A stretch of 64,000 nucleotides of DNA from NCBI GenBank assembly GCA_963795715.1, contig CAWCIY010000004.1:496001-560000 (forward strand). The letters are read 5' to 3'. The position numbers and the translations under genes are program-made. Each line of letters opens with the position of its first letter. Position 1 is the first letter of the stretch. Below, piece after piece: positions 8,293-17,500 of this stretch. The notes below the pieces were generated by a model that did not search any database, was not told the origin of the DNA, and saw only the letters and a program-made list of their open reading frames with translations. Source of the DNA: JAFEDN01 sp963795715 (lineage in GTDB: Bacteria > Pseudomonadota > Gammaproteobacteria > Coxiellales > Coxiellaceae).

Positions 8293-9717
8293 ATGGGTAA
8301 AGATACCTTAAATAAGTCCCGCTGGTCAAAGAAAAACAGTATGAGCAATCCAAACTATGGAAAGTTGCCTAAACATTTGGAGCATATTAACAAGATGGCG
8401 GCTGGGATAGATATTGGTTCGAAATCACATTTTGTCTGTGTACCTGAAGGATGTGACGCCGTGAGTGTACGAGAATTTCAGAGTTTTACAGCTGATTTGC
8501 ACGAACTGGCGAATTGGTTAAGGCAATGCCGGATAGAAACAGTTGCCATGGAATCAACGGGAGTCTATTGGATTCCGCTTTACGAGTTATTGGAGTTGCA
8601 AGGTTTTGAAGTGAAACTGGTAGATGCGCGTCATGTTAAAAATGTTAATGGACGTAAAACGGATGTCATGGATTGCCAGTGGCTGCAACAATTGCACACG
8701 TATGGGTTACTCAGCGGAGCGTTTCGTCCTGAGTATCAGGTTTGCGCTCTCAGAGCTTATTTACGGCAGCGAAATATGTTAATTGAGCAAGGGGGAAGCC
8801 ATATCCAACATATGCAAAAGGCATTAAGCCAAATGAATATTCAGCTCCATAATGTGATTAGTGATATCACTGGCGGTACCGGAATGAGAATCATCCATGC
8901 GATAGTGTCAGGAGAACACAATCCGGCGTTATTAGCGAGATATCGTGACCCACGATGTAAAAATTCGGTAGAAACGATAGAAAAATCATTGACAGGCCAT
9001 TATCGGGCGGAACATCTGTTTGCGTTGACGCAGGCGCTGAAACTTTATGAGGTATATCAAAATAAGATAGCGGCTTGTGATAATGAAATTGAAAAACAGT
9101 TGTCTCAATTTAAAGAAGTTGTCAAATCGAAAAAAAATGAAATGGAAGAAAGAGTAAAAAAGAAGCGAAAAAAACCCTCGAATTGCAAAAATGCATTATC
9201 GTTTGATGTGAGAACACACTTAATACGGCTGACAGGAGTTGATTTAACGGCGATTCCCGGAATTGAAGCTTCGAGTGCTTTAAAAATTGTTTCAGAAATA
9301 GGATTGGACTTAACTCGATGGAAAAGCAGTAAACAATTTGCATCGTGGTTAGGCTTATGCCCAGAAAACAAAGTATCAGGAGGGAAACGGCTGAGTGGAA
9401 AAAGTAAGCGCACTGCGAATTATGCGAGCAAAACATTACGGATGGCGGCGAGTACGCTTTATCAAAGCCAAACCGCTTTAGGAGCTTTTTTTCGTCGTTT
9501 AAAATCCCGACTGGGAGCACCCAAGGCAATTACGGCAACAGCTCACAAATTAGCAACGATTATTTTTAACATGCTGAAAAACGGAATGGAATATGTAGAG
9601 ACAGGCCAAAATTATTACGAAGAGCAATATCATGAACGCTTGGTTAAAAGCCTAAGTTTACGAGCTAAAACTTTGGGTTTTGATTTGGTAAAAACCCCAA
9701 TTAATTCTGCAGCTTAA
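8293..9717 (+). CDS. IS110-family transposase (DEDD recombinase)
   Basis: A 474-residue intact protein. The N-terminal RuvC-like DEDD domain shows AAGIDIGSKSHFVCV (first Asp), MESTGVYW (Glu) and DARHVKNVNGRKTDVMDCQW (two Asp). The C-terminal transposase_20 region shows LTAIPGIEASSALKI, FASWLGLCPEN and the Ser-containing SGGKRLSGKSKR segment with the nucleophile serine typical of the family. A lysine-rich spacer lies around residues 275-300. The start at 8293 has an AGAGG site; an ATG at 8341 is a possible alternative. The protein probably works with the leader RNA to recombine target and donor. Confidence 0.95.
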   Translation: MGKDTLNKSRWSKKNSMSNPNYGKLPKHLEHINKMAAGIDIGSKSHFVCVPEGCDAVSVREFQSFTADLHELANWLRQCRIETVAMESTGVYWIPLYELLELQGFEVKLVDARHVKNVNGRKTDVMDCQWLQQLHTYGLLSGAFRPEYQVCALRAYLRQRNMLIEQGGSHIQHMQKALSQMNIQLHNVISDITGGTGMRIIHAIVSGEHNPALLARYRDPRCKNSVETIEKSLTGHYRAEHLFALTQALKLYEVYQNKIAACDNEIEKQLSQFKEVVKSKKNEMEERVKKKRKKPSNCKNALSFDVRTHLIRLTGVDLTAIPGIEASSALKIVSEIGLDLTRWKSSKQFASWLGLCPENKVSGGKRLSGKSKRTANYASKTLRMAASTLYQSQTALGAFFRRLKSRLGAPKAITATAHKLATIIFNMLKNGMEYVETGQNYYEEQYHERLVKSLSLRAKTLGFDLVKTPINSAA

Positions 9718-9749
9718 ATGGGAGTTCTTTGGAAGCATGTGAAGACAGA

Positions 9750-12179
9750 TTAAGACATAATTAACTGTTTTGATGATGCGGTTCCCGACGAAGAACTGCT
9801 GCCACCAGCAAAGAGACCAGTTGGATTCTCAGATTGAAGATGTAAAACCTTCTGAGATTCCGGTAATAGCCGTGTAGCAGGTGTTGGCTCGGCTACGACG
9901 GAACGCTTACGATAGCAATAGTATCCAGTGACTATCCCTAACAATGCCAGCACAGCGGCGGCGCTACCAGCAACCCAAAATAACCATGGCGGCGTACCTG
10001 TTTCCGAAAAGGGGCCGGAAATAATATTGATATAACTGCGTCCTGCATCGTTATTATAGCCGGGAGCCCCAATTACCAGATCCATCATCTTATCGCCATT
10101 AATATCACCTGCTGAAGAAACTGAATAACCATAATTATCCCTGCTTGCTTCACCATCCAGCTTAAATCCATTGATTCCATTCAAGCTGCTTAATGCAAAA
10201 GGTTCCGGCGAACTGATTCCAGGGCCCCCAAACACCACATAAGTGCGTCCCCTCTCCTCCAGGCCGCTGCCCCAGAAGGGAGCTCCAATTAACAGATCTC
10301 CAAAGCCATCACCGTTGATGTCACCTGCCGATGCAACAGAATAACCACTCCCACCCCCTTCACCATCCAGCTTAAAACCATTGGCGCCATTCAAACTTTT
10401 CAATGCAAGATTTCCTGTCGAACCGATTCTCGGACCTCCAAATACCACATAACTACGACCTATCATGCCTGTGCCTGGGTAAGCGAAAGCCCCGATCAGA
10501 ATATCCGCATAGCCATCTCCGTTCACATCCCCTGCACCACTGACCGAAAAACCACTGAAGTCACCGACCGCTTCACCAATCAGCCAAAAACCACTGACAC
10601 CATTCAAGCTGCTCAAATGCAGTATTTCCGTCGAACCGACTCCAGCTCCACCAAATACAACATAAGTCTGTCCCACCATGTAGTCATACAAGGGAGCATC
10701 CCCAATCAATAGATCGTCCACACCGTCTCCATTGATATCACCCGCTGAAGCGACAGAATTACCACTCATACTATGAACGTCACCATTCAGCTTAAATCCA
10801 TTGGTGCCATTCAAACTGCTCAACGCCAATATTCCGGTCGAACCCACCCCAGCTCCACCAAATACAACATAACTGCGTCCTGTCTGGAGGTTGTAGTCGG
10901 GAGCTCCAATTACCAGATCGTCCACACCATCTCCATTGATGTCACCCGCTGAGGCGACAGAATAACCACTCAAACTATAAGAATTAGGTTCACCATCCAG
11001 TTTAAACCCATTGACGCCATTCAAGCTGTTCAATGCCAGTATTCCCGTCAAACCAACTCCAGCTCCACCAAACACGGCATAAGTACGTCCTATATGGCCA
11101 TTGTAGCCGGGTGCCCCAATCAACAGGTCGTCTATTCCATCATCATTGATATCACCCGCTGACGCTACAGAATAACCACTCTCAAAAGGCTCACCCTCCA
11201 GCTTAAAGCCATCGGTTCCATTTAAACTGCTCAATGCCAGAGTGTCGATTGAATCCATCCAAGACCCGCCAAATAGTACATAAATGCGGCCTATGTTGCT
11301 GTTGTAGTAGGGCGCCCCAATCACCAGATCATCCACACCGTCTCCATTGATGTCACCGGCTGAGGCGACAGAGTATCCACTCTCACCCTCTACAGGTTCT
11401 CCGTCTATCGCAAAGCCAACCTGGCTGTCTGAACTTCTTAAAGTCATGACTGCCGGAAACTGTCTGCGTGTCAACGTAACTGATGTTTTCAGCCTGGGAA
11501 CAACTGCTGTTACAGTGGCGTCAACAGGGCTTGCATCAGACACAGACGCCGCTACAGTTTGCAATAAATGCTGTCCGGGTACAGATAAAGCTTCTTCCCG
11601 AATCTCCTCAGAAATTGTAATTGATTGAGCGGCTTCCGCTTGAAATTTTTCCCAACAAGACCTCAAAGCCGCCAATTCTTTTTCTCGATTCCGAGCCGAT
11701 TCCTGGTATTTCTCTATTTCTTCGGTCAACCGCTGGATGGGCGTTAATTCAAAAAATGTTTTGACTCTTGTCGTAAATGATTCCCAATAGCTCATTACAG
11801 GCTTGGCTTTAACCGCTGCTGTTTCTGTAGCATCTTGCTCTTTCTTCAGTTGCTTTTGTGTTTGTTTTGCCAAGCGCAGCATATCGTCGCGCATCGCTTC
11901 AATTCGGGTGATTTCCTTCGCAATTGCCGTTAATACTTTCTGACTATTTTCTTGACTGGGGTTTTTTTCATACGCACTCGAAGCGATCAGCAAGTTTCGT
12001 TGTTCGATCGACACGTCACGCTGTTTATCCGCAATTTCCTGGCTCATATCATGCCAACCTATCCATTCCAATACCGATTGTATAGTGCTAATGGTAGACA
12101 TAGACAGCGGCTGTGTCGCTTGACTTTGAATTAATGGACTGGATAACGATGGACTATTCAATGAACTTCCTTTTGACAT
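9750..12179 (-). CDS. Integrin-alpha-like FG-GAP propeller protein with C-terminal membrane anchor
   Basis: An 809-residue protein. Residues 1-240 form a helical/coiled region of the same layout as the LVIVD giants (Ser-rich start, SVLEWIGW, two helical stretches around WESF...FFELTPIQ). Seven FG-GAP repeats follow (about 250-725), each with the calcium-binding pattern DINGDGVDDL.IGAP, as in the seven-bladed integrin alpha head. A single membrane helix (about 733-754) is followed by a short basic tail (YYCYRKRS) and a Ser-rich end. There is no N-terminal signal peptide. The topology recalls eukaryotic integrin alpha chains; adhesion or host-receptor mimicry is inferred. The 5' side meets an IS982 copy and the 3' side an IS110 copy, so promoter and terminus may not be original. 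Confidence 0.88.
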   Translation of the reverse strand: MSKGSSLNSPSLSSPLIQSQATQPLSMSTISTIQSVLEWIGWHDMSQEIADKQRDVSIEQRNLLIASSAYEKNPSQENSQKVLTAIAKEITRIEAMRDDMLRLAKQTQKQLKKEQDATETAAVKAKPVMSYWESFTTRVKTFFELTPIQRLTEEIEKYQESARNREKELAALRSCWEKFQAEAAQSITISEEIREEALSVPGQHLLQTVAASVSDASPVDATVTAVVPRLKTSVTLTRRQFPAVMTLRSSDSQVGFAIDGEPVEGESGYSVASAGDINGDGVDDLVIGAPYYNSNIGRIYVLFGGSWMDSIDTLALSSLNGTDGFKLEGEPFESGYSVASAGDINDDGIDDLLIGAPGYNGHIGRTYAVFGGAGVGLTGILALNSLNGVNGFKLDGEPNSYSLSGYSVASAGDINGDGVDDLVIGAPDYNLQTGRSYVVFGGAGVGSTGILALSSLNGTNGFKLNGDVHSMSGNSVASAGDINGDGVDDLLIGDAPLYDYMVGQTYVVFGGAGVGSTEILHLSSLNGVSGFWLIGEAVGDFSGFSVSGAGDVNGDGYADILIGAFAYPGTGMIGRSYVVFGGPRIGSTGNLALKSLNGANGFKLDGEGGGSGYSVASAGDINGDGFGDLLIGAPFWGSGLEERGRTYVVFGGPGISSPEPFALSSLNGINGFKLDGEASRDNYGYSVSSAGDINGDKMMDLVIGAPGYNNDAGRSYINIISGPFSETGTPPWLFWVAGSAAAVLALLGIVTGYYCYRKRSVVAEPTPATRLLPESQKVLHLQSENPTGLFAGGSSSSSGTASSKQLIMS

Positions 12180-12306
12180 AAAATATCCTTAAAGTAAGTA
12201 GACACCATTTTTTTTCGATCTAAAATGATTAAAAAAATCGCACAAGTAATAAGATCTTATGTAATTTATTGGGTTCGTAAGCAGAACAAATTACAGAGGG
12301 GGTCTT

Positions 12307-13205
12307 ATGTTAATGGAAGATTTTATCATCACGGTTTACTGTTTGATAGATGATACGCTAAAAAATTTACTTGGAAGCCAAAAGCTTAGTCATAGAGGAT
12401 TTGAGCCTAAACTGTCGGATAGTGAAGTGATCACGATAGAAGTCATTGCTGAATTTTTGGGCATTGATACCGACAAGGGTGCTTGGGAATATTTCTCTCA
12501 ACATTGGTCAGCTTGGTTTCCTCTGTTAGGGTCACGTGCTAATTACTCCAAACAGGCTGCTAATTTGTGGCATTGGACACAAAGGATTCAAGGGGTATTA
12601 GCCCAACAATTAGGTTAGGGGCTTTTGCCGATAATTTACATTTAGCCGATGGGTTTCCGATGCCGGTTTCTCACTTCAAAAGGGCGTACTTTAGCAGTAT
12701 ATTTAAAGACGAAGCGGCGTATGGATATTGTGCTTCGAAGGAAGAAGTTTATTATGGATTTAAGGGAAATCTCCTAATTAGTTCATCGGGAGTGATTACC
12801 GCCATTACGGTGACAGCAGCTAACATTGATGAAAGAAAATCTTTATGGGATTTACTCGGAAATATCAGAGGGAATTTGATTGCGGATAAAGGTCTGATTG
12901 GTGTAGATTATCAAGAAGAATTACGACAATGGGCTGGGATCAATTTACAAACTGCTATGAGGGCAAATATGAAAGAAAAACGCAGCGATTCCATGATTAA
13001 ATGGCTGATTTCTACTCGCCGCTTAATAGAAACAGTCATCGGTCAATTGACTGAGCGTTTTCGCATAGAAAAAATACGGGCACGTAAGTTGTGGTATTTA
13101 ACCAATCGTATTGCCAGAAAAATTTTGGCACATACTATAGGAATGTTTGTTAATAAGCTGTTAGGTAACCCAATTCTTCAACTCGAGTTGCTATTGAAGC
13201 CATGA
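12307..13205 (+). pseudogene. IS982-family transposase, frameshifted
   Basis: Two overlapping reading frames (12307-12618 and 12567-13205) together give one IS982 transposase. The first holds DDTLKNLL...LSDSEVITIEVIAEFLGID; the second continues with FADNLHLADGFPMPVSHFKR, then the DDE region and IETVIGQLTERF near the end. The switch is -1 around 12600-12618. I see no slippery heptamer of the A_AAA_AAG type there, so a one-base deletion is more likely than programmed frameshifting. The element lies directly upstream of the FG-GAP gene and divergent from it. Terminal inverted repeats were not identified with confidence. Confidence 0.85.
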
Positions 13206-13224
13206 AAAGTCGAGAATCGCGTGA

Positions 13225-13521
13225 CTATTCCAGTGATAATTCTTGATCACACCCCATTTCTTCAACGAATGCCGATGCAATAATTTTGTTAATTAATTTT
13301 TTGGATAATCTCCCCTCAAATTCTCCTGCAACTGTTTCAACAGTTACTCTCCAAAAAAAATGGAGTTTTATTTTAGCCCACCATCTATTTTTACCGAGCA
13401 GATTTGAATTTTCACTAAACATATTGAAAAATTCTCCCGTGAAATGTTGACTGATGCAATTATCCGATACCAGTCTATTAAGGTAAGGTGATCGAGTCAG
13501 GTATCTTATATTTTGAATCAA
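13225..13521 (-). CDS. Hypothetical 98-residue protein (doubtful)
   Basis: An open frame with no recognised domain, situated just after the IS982 copy. The stop lies 20 bases from the transposase end. No strong ribosome site precedes its ATG. It may be the remains of the gene into which the IS inserted. Confidence 0.25.
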   Translation of the reverse strand: MIQNIRYLTRSPYLNRLVSDNCISQHFTGEFFNMFSENSNLLGKNRWWAKIKLHFFWRVTVETVAGEFEGRLSKKLINKIIASAFVEEMGCDQELSLE

Positions 13522-14050
13522 GTATCATTCTTCTCGAATTCTTAAAAAACCTATTGGCAGTCAACATAAAAGAAACACAATAAACAGGTCGTTTTCGCAT
13601 GTTTTCACAAACAATCCATAAAACCTCTTGATGATTCGGTAAAAATCAATCCATAAACCTCATGGGTCATTGTTCATCCTCCTTTAGATAATAATCCATG
13701 ACCTAAACAATATGAGATGAATGGCGCTTTTTTTCAAGAGGCCATCGTGTAAAAAATTCATCTTTTTTCAATCCAGTTAAAAAGGATTCATTTTTGATAA
13801 TTGTGCCTTATTTCTAGTCAAACTCATGCCGCTCTTGCAAGATTTAGCATTAGTTCAAACTATGAACATTGATTCAATTTTTCCAAAGATAGTTTTAAAG
13901 AAACTGTTGAGGGTTGCACAATCTTTAAACTTGTTGTTTCGATAAAAATATACTTTGACTTTGCTCATGAGGCCCGTAAAATAGATCATTTTACAAAGTC
14001 CCAGTAGAAGAACAGTTAATGGAAGCCTATGAAAAGGCACTTGTTTTTTA
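13522..14050. other. Intergenic stretch without a supported gene
   Basis: AT-rich DNA between the IS982 copy and the first fis paralogue. The motif AATCCATAAA occurs twice (about 13614 and 13650). A minus-strand open frame at 13855-14040 has no ribosome site or motif. The distal part presumably carries the fis promoter, but no clear -35/-10 pair stood out. Confidence 0.4.
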
Positions 14051-14063
14051 ATTGGAGCGATTT

Positions 14064-14405
14064 ATGAGTGAGCCTTTGTCACCCTTGATTGAACAGGGCG
14101 CTGATGTCATTGCACCGAATGTGAATTCTGCTGTTCCGGCCTCATCAAAATCAGGTACATTGCGTGAGGTGGTTCGAGCGACAGTTAAGGAATACTTTTT
14201 GAAACTGGAGGGCGTAACGCCCTATAATCTGTATGAACTTTTTCTAGCTGAAATGGAATCCCCACTCTTGGAAATGGCGTTGCAATATTGCCATGATAAC
14301 CAGAGTACCGCCGCTAAGTTGCTCAATATCAGCCGTGGCACTTTCGCATTCATGATTTACGCCGAACATTGGGAAGGTAGCAAGCTCGTACGGGTACTTT
14401 ATTAG
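14064..14405 (+). pseudogene. fis: Fis-family DNA-bending protein, C-terminus replaced by integrase debris
   Basis: Residues 30-90 match Fis: LREVVRATVKEYFLKLEG, LYELFLAEMESPLLEMALQY, NQSTAAKLLNISRGT. True Fis ends RGTLRKKLKKYG...; here homology stops at RGT and the frame runs on into unrelated residues ending KLVRVLY. The recognition helix needs the lost lysines, so DNA binding is probably impaired. The start at 14064 has a GGAG site. The downstream DNA encodes the end of a tyrosine recombinase in another frame, so the 3' end was replaced by recombination at about 14341. The usual dusB partner is absent. A second truncated paralogue lies at 55070. Confidence 0.85.
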
Positions 14406-14501
14406 CTACTATTGGAAAATCTTCGAATCATAAATCACCCTCAAGCGACTACCGTTTATGCTCGACTGGACCTTTCTGTACGTGCGGCTGGCATTTCTTG
14501 A
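14342..14501 (+). pseudogene. Tyrosine recombinase C-terminal remnant
   Basis: Read in the frame offset from fis, 14342 onward gives R-I-HDLRRTLG, then a stop where Trp is expected, then ARTGTLLATIGKS. After a frameshift it continues ...NHPQATTVYARLDLSVRAAG to a stop at 14501. HDLRRT is the HxxR box and TTVYARLDL holds the nucleophile tyrosine of phage/ICE integrases. With a stop and a frameshift it cannot be functional. Confidence 0.8.
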
Positions 14502-14569
14502 ATGCAAGATAATAATCCAAACTAACCTACTTGGAACCGAGAGAAAGGCAAGCAGTAGATTTTCCTTTT

Positions 14570-17500
14570 TTAGTGCAGAGTAGACGTAGATGTTGGCATT
14601 AATGTATTGGAACTTGAACTTGATTCTGAACTGTGACTCAATTCATTGACAAAAGATTGAGGATTTGAAGATATGGAATCGGTCGGTGGTGATTGCGTAC
14701 CCTCTCTTTTAATTGAATTAAAAAACTCTTGGCGATTTTGAGAAAGCTTTTGAGGTTGCGGCTTGAAAACAGGAGTTTCATCCAATGTGGCAATTTTCTT
14801 TATCCCCTCTTTAATAGTATTTCCAGGAATATTCAGCATCTGATTGGTTTTATGTAACGCCTCCATTGTGCCAACTATCTCTAACTGATTATCCGCCATT
14901 TCCAAATAAGCTTGCTGCAATTGAAAATCCTGAGTGTTATAAGCATTTTCTATATGAGATTTTGCTTTATCATTGAGATGGTTAACCACATTTTCGTCAT
15001 ACAATAACGTATCCGCTAAATCTACACCTGTCATAACCCAACCCACAGGTCCTGCTCCAACTCGATTCAACACAGAACCCACAATGCAGTCAGAAACAGT
15101 ATCGGTAACACCTTCTGTCAGTAATTCTTTTGTAGAAGTAGACTTTGAACTGGACAACGCTGTATTCATAGCAAAAGAAAACATTAAGCCTTTAGCTCCA
15201 ATATAACACTTCACAGCACGATGCTCATTCTTAAAAACTGAGCTTAACTTATCAAACCCATATTCTCCCCCAATTTTTACCGATTTTAATGTAGTAGATA
15301 ATACTGAGCCTAATTCTTTCTCGGTTTCTGGGGAAAGTTTTTGAATGGTTGTAAACTCCTCAGCGGCCTTTTCTATCACTTGGTTAAACGCCTGTTCTTG
15401 CTCAATAGAATCAAAGTGCATATCTGACAATGAAATTTCTATAGGCTGAGATTTTGCATCTAAGGAAATTTGTGTAGATATTTCCTGCTCGTCATCATTA
15501 GTAGATTTGATTTCCTGATGATCCGGTTCTTTAAGGTATACTTCCTTGTGACATGCTTGAGGTAAGGGTATATCCATATTAAAATGGGTTGACACATCTT
15601 TTTTAATTTTGTACCCACTGACCTCGTCAGTGCAAATTTTTCCTTTTAAAGATTCTATTTCAACCTGCGTACCTTGTTTTCCATGAATGACACTATGTTG
15701 TGTGGCTTTAAAATTTTTGTGCTCTAAAGAAATTGTCGAAATCGGGACAGAATGCTGATTTGAATTTTCTGACGAAGTTTCTAATGTTTTTGAATTAATC
15801 ATTCCTTCCAAATCATGCAAATTGCCACTGAAACCAATGCCTGATTTTTTGTGACGATCATGGACGCTTTCGCTAATGACTTCTTGAGCTTTAAAATTAT
15901 TCTGACCATCTGAAGTAATAACGCCACCTTTAGAATGATATTGATCTACAGTAAACGTATTTTTTTCATCATGATTAATGCCCTCTTTGACGTGAATTCC
16001 ACTGACCTGATTAACTATACGAGAAGATTCTGAACCAACATGAATACTGCCTTGACCTGAAGTGGAAGCGCTGAATTGTTTGGCGCTAGAACGAGTGACA
16101 TCTTGTAGGGTTTCAACTTCTAGTTTTTTAATATGTCCTGAAATAGAACCGGCTTCTATATTTGCTCCCTTGAGCACCATTTTCTCTACTTCCCCTAAAT
16201 CCAAATGTCCCCCTGCTGAAATTCCTGAATTCACATGTGAACGTATTTCTTGTTTTTGTTTCGAATAGTTCACACCCACATCGGTGACTTGACCTGTAAC
16301 AGTCATACCTACTTTAGCTCCTCGATTTTCCTGCCGGTATTTTGACCGTAATTCCGCAGCAGTCGCCATAATTTCAGGTGACTTAATTTGCATGTCATGG
16401 TTAGCATGCACCTGCACTCCATTTTCTAACTGAATGCCTTCACCTGCCTCTAAAGTCACATTATTTCGAATAACTCCACCGGAACCTAAAGTTTGGAATT
16501 GATGAGTCGTTTTAGATTGCTTGAAACCAAGGCTAATAGTCGGGTTAAAACCTCCCGGACCTCCCAAGCCAGAGCGCGATAACAATTCATTAGATAAATT
16601 TTCATTGGCAATGCCACTCATCACCTGATGAGCAGTATTGTATACATTCAAGCTTAAGTTACTTGTATTGACTCCCGCCTCCAGCGCAGTTTCAGATTTT
16701 GCTAATTGATTCACTTTAGAAAGAGTTGGGTCTACGGTAGATAATATCTCTCCTGCTGTCTGTTTAGACTTGAACGCCTCAACCGGATCAACACCGAAAA
16801 CCGATACTGAAACCGATTGAGATTTATCAATAGTCTTATGGTTTAAGACATCCTGGCCAAACAAAATTTTTTTTCCTGCTTTTATCTCTAAATCACCGTT
16901 GCCAATGAATAACGCACCACGAGCATCCACATCACCTGATTCAGAATGAACACGAGTTTTCCCATTATCGGCAAACAAAGTAGGTATCGCAGACTGGATA
17001 GTTTCTTTATGAGAACTTTTAGTCAGACCCCATAATTGTTCCTTAGATTTGGAAGTTTTATCCCGGGTTTTTAAACTCTGTAAATGGACTGTACCTTGTG
17101 AATAAATGTCCGTCCCTTCTTTTGAGGAAAAGACAGTAGCCACTGAATTCACTGAACCGGAATCACTGCGAATAGTGCTTCGTCCATTATCGGAATGCAC
17201 TAGAGATTGATATACATCAGTATGCGTTTGAACTTCGTGAGTTTTTTTCCCATACCATTTTTTATGAGTTTTATCTTTGCAAACGTAGGTATGATGGCGA
17301 GCTTTCATTTCGACACCTTGAATGCCTTCGATATAAATATCACCATGGGATTGAAAGTGAGAAGCTTCACTTTTTACCTTACCCTTGGCTTGTACAAAAA
17401 GACCTAAACCTTCGGTACTTTTTCCAGTTCCGCCTTCAATTAAGCCAGGATCGTACTCCACAATGGTATCGTACTTTCCTTTATAAGAATGTTTACTGCT

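Larger units (their letters stand above)
8095..9749 (+). mobile_element. IS110-family insertion element (ends approximate)
   Basis: The element contains a ~200-bp structured leader and one intact DEDD transposase gene. IS110 elements lack long terminal repeats, so the ends cannot be fixed by eye. The left end is placed between the PAAR leader (about 8090) and the hairpin region; the right end between 9718 and the stop of the next gene at 9750. It separates the type VI cassette from the FG-GAP gene and may have clipped the latter's 3' end. Confidence 0.65.

Noticed and set aside
9105..9529. Two long minus-strand frames inside the IS110 transposase
   Set aside because: Opposite strand of a conserved gene, low-complexity Phe/Ser/Leu composition typical of antisense shadows.
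9750..12162. Possible CaaX box on the FG-GAP protein (ends QLIMS)
   Set aside because: No cysteine at position -4; the resemblance to LIM is accidental, and the protein has its own membrane helix.
12567..12618. Programmed -1 frameshifting in the IS982 copy
   Set aside because: No A-rich slippery heptamer or obvious stimulatory hairpin at the overlap; a one-base deletion explains it more simply.
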